Of a stretch of DNA of 64,000 bases, positions 58,750 to 64,000 are shown one piece after another; the first letter of the stretch is position 1; each line of letters begins with the position of its first letter. Made by a program: the position numbers and the translations under genes. The notes beneath the pieces are model-generated. The model was not told where the DNA came from and did no database searches. It saw only the letters and a list, made by a program, of their open reading frames with translations. Source of the DNA: Dickeya undicola (GTDB taxonomy: Bacteria > Pseudomonadota > Gammaproteobacteria > Enterobacterales > Enterobacteriaceae). The stretch lies in the NCBI RefSeq assembly GCF_000784735.1, contig NZ_JSYG01000009.1, positions 1 through 64,000 of the forward strand. The letters run 5' to 3'.

Positions 58750-59631
58750 TCAGGATGACGCCGATACGGCGGTTTTTTTCGCGCTAAGCGTGGTGCCCAG
58801 CGACGCAATAATAATAAACGCCAGCGCCAGCCATTGAGTGAATGACAGATGCTCGTTCAGAAAGATAATGCCGGATATGGCTGCCACAGCAGGCTCCATG
58901 CTCATCAGGGTACTGAATGTCCGTGTCGGCAACCGGGTTAACGCCAGCATCTCCAGCGTATACGGTAAGGCGGTGGAGAGCACCGCCACCGCAATACCGA
59001 TCGGTAGGATATTGAGTGAAAACAGGGTGGTAGTATCGGAAAACAGCAAGCCTATCGGGCAATACACCAGTGCTGCGATCAGTGACCCCATCGCCACCGT
59101 ACCGGCACCGTGGCTGGCCCCTGCTTTCTGACCAAACAGAATATAGCCCGCCCAGCAGGCACCGGCACCAACGGCAAAGGCGGCACCAGTCAGGTCGACA
59201 TTATCAATAGGTTGCCCGAGCGGCAGCAAGAGCCACAACCCGGTAGCGGCCAGCAAAATCCACATGAAGTCCAGTAGACGACGAGAAGCCAGGATAGCGA
59301 CTGCCAACGGCCCGGTGAACTCCAGCGCTACCACGATCCCCAACGGTACGGTGCGCAGCGCCAGATAGAACAGATAATTCATACCGCCGAGTGTGATGCC
59401 ATAGACCAGCAACGGCAACCGATCCGAACCGAAATGCAGCCGCCAGGGCTTGAATACGATCAACAGAATCAATGTGCCTATCGCCAGGCGCAGCGCCGTC
59501 ATGCCGGACGCCCCGATGACAGGGAAGACCATTTTGGCCATCGCCGCGCCGGTCTGAATGGAAAGCATGGCGATGATGATCAGTAATACCGGTAGTAATA
59601 CAGAGTTTTTCAACGAGGAAATCAAGGTCAT
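58750..59631 (-). CDS. rhtA: threonine/homoserine exporter RhtA
   Basis: A ten-helix inner-membrane exporter of the DMT superfamily, 293 residues, that expels threonine, homoserine and related amino acids. VLLIIIAMLSIQTGAAMAK and ALEFTGPLAVA resemble E. coli RhtA. It sits between dps and ompX as in E. coli, divergent from ompX. Confidence 0.93.
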   Translation of the reverse strand: MTLISSLKNSVLLPVLLIIIAMLSIQTGAAMAKMVFPVIGASGMTALRLAIGTLILLIVFKPWRLHFGSDRLPLLVYGITLGGMNYLFYLALRTVPLGIVVALEFTGPLAVAILASRRLLDFMWILLAATGLWLLLPLGQPIDNVDLTGAAFAVGAGACWAGYILFGQKAGASHGAGTVAMGSLIAALVYCPIGLLFSDTTTLFSLNILPIGIAVAVLSTALPYTLEMLALTRLPTRTFSTLMSMEPAVAAISGIIFLNEHLSFTQWLALAFIIIASLGTTLSAKKTAVSASS

Positions 59632-60002
59632 TGCAAGGCCTTAAAATACGATGTGCAGCCAGAAGAAAGTAGGCAATAAATGAACAAATTATTCCAGGTT
59701 AGTTTACTCTTGTTGACCTTAATTTACTCTTCATGAGGAAAATATTTTTTGATATAAATTCAGCTTGAAAATTAATCAAAAAATTAAGAAAACTCCGTAT
59801 CGAAGCGAAGAAAAGCATTTATTTTTTCATAGCATGGTGAACTTTATTTCCCTTTTAAAATCAATATAATGAATTTAAAATGAAATGAATTGTTACATGT
59901 TTGGCCTAATTGAAAAATAATAACCAGGCGGTATGTGCCCTAATTTTTTGTTATATTTGCCTCGCTTAAATCTTCTTTCGTAAGATAATTTCGAGGCATA
60001 TT
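59632..60002. other. AT-rich divergent rhtA/ompX promoter region
   Basis: A 371-base stretch with no gene and very high AT content (59750-59950). It must hold the promoters of rhtA and ompX. No regulatory site could be assigned with confidence. Confidence 0.5.
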
Positions 60003-60518
60003 ATGAAAAAAATCGCGTGTCTTTCCGCTCTGGCTTGTGTTCTGGCCGTAAGCGCAGGTACTGCAGTGGCTGGCGAAAGCACTGTATCTCTTGGTTATGC
60101 TCAGGGCGACGCTCAGAGCGAAATGAACAAACTGCCGGGCTTTAACCTGAAATACCGTTATGAGTTCGACAACAGCCAACTGGGCGTAGTAGGGTCTTTC
60201 ACCTACTTGCAGGACAGCCAGACTACTGACGGCGTTTACAACAAAGCACAGTACTACGGCTTCAGCGCAGGTCCGTCCTTCCGTTTCAACGACTGGGCGA
60301 GCATCTATGGCCTGGTTGGTGTGAGCGCAGGCAAGTTCACTTTCCACGAGACTGACGGTTCTTCCAACGCGAGCTCCAGCGACGCTGGCTTCGTATACGG
60401 TGCCGGTCTGCAGTTCAACCCGGTTCAGAACGTCGCCTTTGATGTTGGTTACGAGCAGAGCCGTATCCGCAGCGTTGACGTAGGCAGCTGGAACGTAGGC
60501 GTAGGCTACCGTTTCTAA
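60003..60518 (+). CDS. ompX: outer membrane protein OmpX
   Basis: An eight-stranded outer-membrane beta-barrel of 171 residues with a 23-residue signal peptide (AVA-GES). The mature protein begins ESTVSLGYAQ and ends with the aromatic C-terminal strand VGVGYRF needed for BAM assembly. The Ail/OmpX family contributes to adhesion and complement resistance in pathogens. A strong bidirectional terminator follows. Confidence 0.97.
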   Translation: MKKIACLSALACVLAVSAGTAVAGESTVSLGYAQGDAQSEMNKLPGFNLKYRYEFDNSQLGVVGSFTYLQDSQTTDGVYNKAQYYGFSAGPSFRFNDWASIYGLVGVSAGKFTFHETDGSSNASSSDAGFVYGAGLQFNPVQNVAFDVGYEQSRIRSVDVGSWNVGVGYRF

Positions 60519-60560
60519 TCGCGCCATGCGTTGCACGCACTGCGTGACATCGTTGTTTTG

Positions 60561-60589
60561 AAAAATCCGCCCAATAGGGCGGATTTTTT
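60561..60589. terminator. bidirectional intrinsic terminator, ompX and marR-type gene
   Basis: AAAAATCCGCCC (60561-60572) pairs perfectly with GGGCGGATTTTT (60577-60588) around AATA. T-runs on both strands make it a terminator for ompX and for the converging MarR gene, whose stop overlaps it. Confidence 0.9.
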
Positions 60590-61088
60590 ATGGCTGCGGC
60601 AAACCCGCCAGTAATTTCTTGAGCAGTCGGTTGAGTTGTTGCTGTTCATCGTCATTCAATGACGCCAGCGCCTGTCGCTCATTGTCAATATGCAGCGTCA
60701 CCAGCGTATCCATCAGTTCCTGCCCTTGTTTCGTCAGTGTCACCAGTGTCCCGCGCCGATCTTGTGGGTTGCTATGACGCATCACCCATTGCGCCTGCTC
60801 CAGCCTGTCGATACGGTTGGTCATGCCACCTGAGGACATCATCAATGCTTCGTACAACTGCGTGGGCGTCAGCGCATAGGGCTCACCGCTACGCCGCAAC
60901 GTCGCCAGCACGTCAAACTCGCCAGGGCGCAGCCCAAAACGGGCAAACAGCGGATTGAGATGGTCCCGTTCGAGACGTTGGGTAGTTTCGAGGAGTCGGC
61001 CCACGACCTGCATGGGGAATGGGTCAATATCCGGCCTTTCTTGTCGCCATTGTTCATAAGCGGTATCTGCACGATCTGTCATAAGCAT
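60588..61088 (-). CDS. MarR-family transcriptional regulator
   Basis: A 166-residue regulator with the winged helix (about residues 50-125): FDVLATLRRSG, LTPTQLYEALMMSSGGMTNRIDRLE and a wing DRRGTLVTLT. An alternative ATG two codons downstream (61082) is possible. It is divergent from a CynX/NimT-type transporter across 91 bases and likely controls it. Ligand unknown. Confidence 0.9.
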   Translation of the reverse strand: MLMTDRADTAYEQWRQERPDIDPFPMQVVGRLLETTQRLERDHLNPLFARFGLRPGEFDVLATLRRSGEPYALTPTQLYEALMMSSGGMTNRIDRLEQAQWVMRHSNPQDRRGTLVTLTKQGQELMDTLVTLHIDNERQALASLNDDEQQQLNRLLKKLLAGLPQP

Positions 61089-61179
61089 AATTTATCTTGA
61101 CGTTAAGATTCTTTTGATGAAGATATTCTACGGACAATACCTGTCGTCGTTCAAGTCTCTGGGGATCATAAGGAGCGTT

Positions 61180-62361
61180 ATGTCACACGCAATTCGTGCA
61201 GGATCACTGCTTTTTGTTGTCATTACCATCATGTTACTGGGGCTGAATCTCCGGCCGGTGCTGGCTGGGGTCGGGCCATTGCTGTCGCGGATTCAGGCGG
61301 CGACCGGCATGGGGGATACGCAAGCTGGCCTGCTAACTACGCTGCCGGTATTCGCGATGGGCATCTGCGCCCTGTATGGCGGCTGGCTCCAGGCACGACT
61401 GGGAGAATACCGCGGTATCGGCATTGGTATCGTCGGGATTGCGGTCGCCTGCCTGCTGCGCTGCTGGTTAACCAGCACCACCGGATTATTGCTGACCGCT
61501 GCGCTGGCCGGTATCGGCATCGCGCTGATTCAGGCGTTGATGCCGTCGTTTTTGCGACGCAGCTTCACTCGACAAAGCAGTCGCCTCATGGGGTTGTACA
61601 CGACCGCTATCATGGCGGGGGCTGCGATGGCGGCAGCCAGCATCTCACCGTTGGCCGACATCATGGACTGGGATGGCGCGCTGGCGATATGGGGCGGACT
61701 GGCGACGTTGGCGACGCTGGCCTGGCTGATTACGGTGTCGCTGAATCCGATGCCGGATACCGCGTCGCGCTCGGGTTCAGCGCCTGCGTCGTCGCAGAGC
61801 CGGGCCTGGGCGCTGATGATCTTTTTCGGCATCGGCACCGCGGCGTATACCCTGGTGTTGGCCTGGTTGCCGCCGTATTACACCCAGCTTGGCTGGAGTC
61901 CCGCCCGTAGCGGGTTATTACTGGGCGGGCTGACGCTAACCGAAGTGGTGGCCGGGTTGCTGGTTTCGTTGCTGATCAACCGCTTCCCGGACCGGCGTTA
62001 TCTGCTGTTGCCGGTCTTGTTATTGCTGCTGATGGGAATGGCCGGGCTGATACTGGCACCGCAGACGCTGGTGTTGCCGATCATGATTGCATTGGGACTG
62101 GGTATTGGTGCGCTGTTTCCACTGTCGCTGATTATCGCGCTGGATCAAGTGGATGACCCGCGTCAGGCTGGCGCGCTGATGGGGTTTGTGCAAGGCGGGG
62201 GTTATCTGATTGCCAGCCTGATGCCGCTGCTGGCGGGGGTTATCCGGCAGTATACCAGCGGTCTGGGGCAGGCCTGGCTTATCATGGCGGCAGGCGTGGT
62301 GGTGCTGATCCTGATGGCGTTGCGTTTCGGGCCGCGTCATCCGGTTGCGGCGTCGGCCTAA
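61180..62361 (+). CDS. MFS transporter of the CynX/NimT family
   Basis: A 393-residue major facilitator with about twelve membrane segments. MLLGLNLRPVLAGVGPLL near the N-terminus is characteristic of the CynX/NimT (cyanate/2-nitroimidazole) branch. The start at 61180 has AGGAG directly upstream; 22 more codons exist in frame. It ends 4 bases inside the converging LysR gene. Substrate not predicted. Confidence 0.88.
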   Translation: MSHAIRAGSLLFVVITIMLLGLNLRPVLAGVGPLLSRIQAATGMGDTQAGLLTTLPVFAMGICALYGGWLQARLGEYRGIGIGIVGIAVACLLRCWLTSTTGLLLTAALAGIGIALIQALMPSFLRRSFTRQSSRLMGLYTTAIMAGAAMAAASISPLADIMDWDGALAIWGGLATLATLAWLITVSLNPMPDTASRSGSAPASSQSRAWALMIFFGIGTAAYTLVLAWLPPYYTQLGWSPARSGLLLGGLTLTEVVAGLLVSLLINRFPDRRYLLLPVLLLLLMGMAGLILAPQTLVLPIMIALGLGIGALFPLSLIIALDQVDDPRQAGALMGFVQGGGYLIASLMPLLAGVIRQYTSGLGQAWLIMAAGVVVLILMALRFGPRHPVAASA

Positions 62362-63272
62362 CGGCGTGAAAACGCCAGTTGTGGCGTTAGAAACAGGTTG
62401 CGGAAGTATTCCCGAACCGCCTGCATCGCCGGGGTAAACTCGGCATCGCGCGACCAGGCGAGCCCGACGCTCATCGGATGCACCCGGTCTTTCAGTGACC
62501 GGGTTTCGATACGCCGCCCTTCAAGCGACCAGGGGCGATACACCAGATCGGACAAAATAGCGACGCCCAGTCCGTTCGCTACCATGCTGCGCACCGCCTC
62601 CACCGAGCTGGTGCGCAGCATCACCTTCGGGCGATGTCCACTCAATTCCCAATAGCGCATGGCGCTGTGATCTGCTTCATCCACCGTCAACATGATAAAA
62701 GGCTCGTCGGCGACATCCGCCAGGCTCACCTCCGGTTTATCGCACAGCGGGTGACGGCTGGGCAGCCATAGCCGTCGCTCCGAATTAAACAGCGGCTCGG
62801 CGGTTATTTCCGGGTGGGTAATGTTGGCGGTCAGCACCAGCGACAAATCTACAGAACGATCCAGTAATCCCGTTTCGATATCCTGCCGCTCGCGTTCGTT
62901 GAGATGAATAGTGACGTGAGGAAAGCCGTATGACAGCCGCTGCAAATGAAACGGCAGAAAATACCCCATCACCGTATAGCTGGCGGCCATGTTAAGCGAA
63001 CCGGCGATACGATTGTCGGTCAGCGGAATATGCATGGCGTCATCCACGCTGCGCAGCACGGCGTAGGCGTGATTGAGGAAGTAACTGCCGTTTTCGGTCA
63101 GTGTCATACCGTGCACCGAACGCAGGAACAGCGGTTTTCCCAGCAGGTTTTCCAGCTCCTGAATCGCGGTGGTGACCGCCGACTGCGAAATATTGAGATG
63201 AATCGCCGCCTGAGATATTTGGCCCATCTCCGCCGTAGCGATGAAGTAGCGGATTTGACGCAATGTAACCAT
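62358..63272 (-). CDS. LysR-family transcriptional regulator
   Basis: A 304-residue regulator with an N-terminal winged helix-turn-helix (residues 1-60: LRQIRYFIATAEMGQISQAAIHLNIS-type) and a C-terminal substrate-binding domain. It is divergent from pxpA across 127 bases, so control of the 5-oxoproline genes is likely. It converges on the MFS gene. Confidence 0.92.
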   Translation of the reverse strand: MVTLRQIRYFIATAEMGQISQAAIHLNISQSAVTTAIQELENLLGKPLFLRSVHGMTLTENGSYFLNHAYAVLRSVDDAMHIPLTDNRIAGSLNMAASYTVMGYFLPFHLQRLSYGFPHVTIHLNERERQDIETGLLDRSVDLSLVLTANITHPEITAEPLFNSERRLWLPSRHPLCDKPEVSLADVADEPFIMLTVDEADHSAMRYWELSGHRPKVMLRTSSVEAVRSMVANGLGVAILSDLVYRPWSLEGRRIETRSLKDRVHPMSVGLAWSRDAEFTPAMQAVREYFRNLFLTPQLAFSRR

Positions 63273-63399
63273 GGCATACCCCTTGTCGATGAGCGTTCTG
63301 TTTTTCAGATAGTGAGCATTCTGAAAATACGTCTTTCCGAAGAGAAAATAGTGGTTCTATATTATTTTTAAACAAAACCATCACAAATAAGAAATAACT

Positions 63400-64000
63400 A
63401 TGAAATATGAAATCGATCTGAATTCCGATATGGGGGAAAACTTTGGCCCCTGGAAAATAGGCGATGATGTTGATCGACAGATTATGTCTTATATAAGTTC
63501 TGCCAATATTGCTGCCGGGTTTCATGCGGGCGACCCTTCAACGATGAGGCAAACTATTGAATGGGCCAGTGATTATGGTGTTGCCGTCGGCGCACATCCT
63601 GGATTTCGTGATCTGGTCGGTTTTGGCCGACGACATATTCACAGCCCGCCGCAGGAAGTGGTGAATGATATTCTGTACCAACTCGGTGCATTACGTGAAT
63701 TTACCCGGCTGTATCAATTACCGTTGCAGCACATTAAACCGCACGGTGCGCTATATATGCATCTGGCACGTGACCAGCCATCCGCGCAGCTGTTTGTGGA
63801 AACGCTGCATCGGTTAGACCCGGCGTTACGGTTGTTTTGTCTGCACGGGTCATGGGTCTGGCAAGAAGCGAAAAAATTACAACATCCTGTTATTTGTGAG
63901 TTTTATGGTGACAGGGAATACGACGTCAGCGGTTCTATCGTCTTTACCCGCCGGGTTGGCGAGCTGGACCCCGCACGGGTAGCGGCGAAAGTGGTGCGTG
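63400..64000 (+). CDS. pxpA: 5-oxoprolinase subunit PxpA (LamB/YcsF family), truncated by window edge
   Basis: The first 200 codons of a gene that runs off the right end of the window. The product begins [18 protein letters not shown] and contains the family motifs [21 protein letters not shown] and HIKPHGALY. PxpABC hydrolyses 5-oxoproline (pyroglutamate) to glutamate with ATP. Typical full length is about 245-255 residues, so some 50 are missing. pxpB and pxpC may follow outside. Likely controlled by the divergent LysR. Confidence 0.9.
   Translation, partial: MKYEIDLNSDMGENFGPWKIGDDVDRQIMSYISSANIAAGFHAGDPSTMRQTIEWASDYGVAVGAHPGFRDLVGFGRRHIHSPPQEVVNDILYQLGALREFTRLYQLPLQHIKPHGALYMHLARDQPSAQLFVETLHRLDPALRLFCLHGSWVWQEAKKLQHPVICEFYGDREYDVSGSIVFTRRVGELDPARVAAKVVR

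Noticed and set aside
58527-58787. 86-codon plus-strand frame between dps and rhtA
   Set aside because: Overlaps the rhtA end and terminator; no ribosome site or similarity.
1-64000. tRNA, rRNA, CRISPR, prophage or intact IS elements
   Set aside because: No cloverleaf-like or rRNA segments, regular spacer arrays, integrase or transposase frames were seen.

Overview
The window comes from a high-GC enterobacterium, most likely a soft-rot plant pathogen of the Pectobacteriaceae and probably Dickeya. The backbone keeps the gene order of the E. coli 17-18 min region: bioA/bioBFCD, uvrB, ybhK, moaABCDE, ybhL, clsB-ybhP, ybhGFSR, rhlE, dinG, ybiB, glnHPQ, dps, rhtA, ompX. It carries insertions that E. 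coli lacks: a cyanide-insensitive oxidase, an Sfu/Fbp-type iron transporter, a Yersinia-type class IV adenylate cyclase, QueH, and an M3 peptidase. The assignment rests on gene order, protein resemblance and base composition, not on a database search.

Left part (1-20 kb). Biotin synthesis is divergent around a BirA operator. bioD is followed by a terminator, an inverted pair of DnaA boxes, a minus-strand terminator with no obvious gene, and an SOS-controlled uvrB promoter. ybhK converges on uvrB. Next come cioAB with a DUF2474 small protein, then moaABCDE behind a ModE-like site and a molybdenum-cofactor (Moco) riboswitch, then fbpABC behind a Fur-like site. The molybdenum and iron modules are therefore each wired to their own metal sensor.

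Middle part (19-47 kb). This holds ybhL (Bax-inhibitor family), an unusual run of eight small hairpins, clsB-ybhP (phospholipid synthase and EEP protein), and the ybhGFSR exporter, without the cecR repressor gene at its E. coli position. After rhlE come two EamA transporters, an AraC regulator, pepT, an orphan DppA-like binding protein, dusC, a class IV adenylate cyclase, queH, pbpG, a glutathione transferase, a DeoR regulator divergent from a class III aminotransferase, and bglX. A 35-residue membrane protein gene with its own ribosome binding site and terminator lies between bglX and dinG.

Right part (46-64 kb). This holds dinG, ybiB, an M3 metallopeptidase, a secreted PAP2 acid phosphatase, a secreted fibronectin-III/concanavalin-like protein, glnHPQ, dps, rhtA, ompX, a MarR regulator divergent from a CynX/NimT-type transporter, a LysR regulator, and the start of pxpA (5-oxoprolinase), cut by the window edge. 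Three copies of a palindromic MITE-like repeat lie at 41-179, 36912-37048 and 37432-37491. I saw no rRNA, tRNA, CRISPR array, prophage or complete insertion sequence. The strongest candidates for something undescribed are the 35-residue protein, the hairpin array at 20266-20499, the orphan minus-strand terminator near 5.6 kb, and the fibronectin-III/concanavalin protein.
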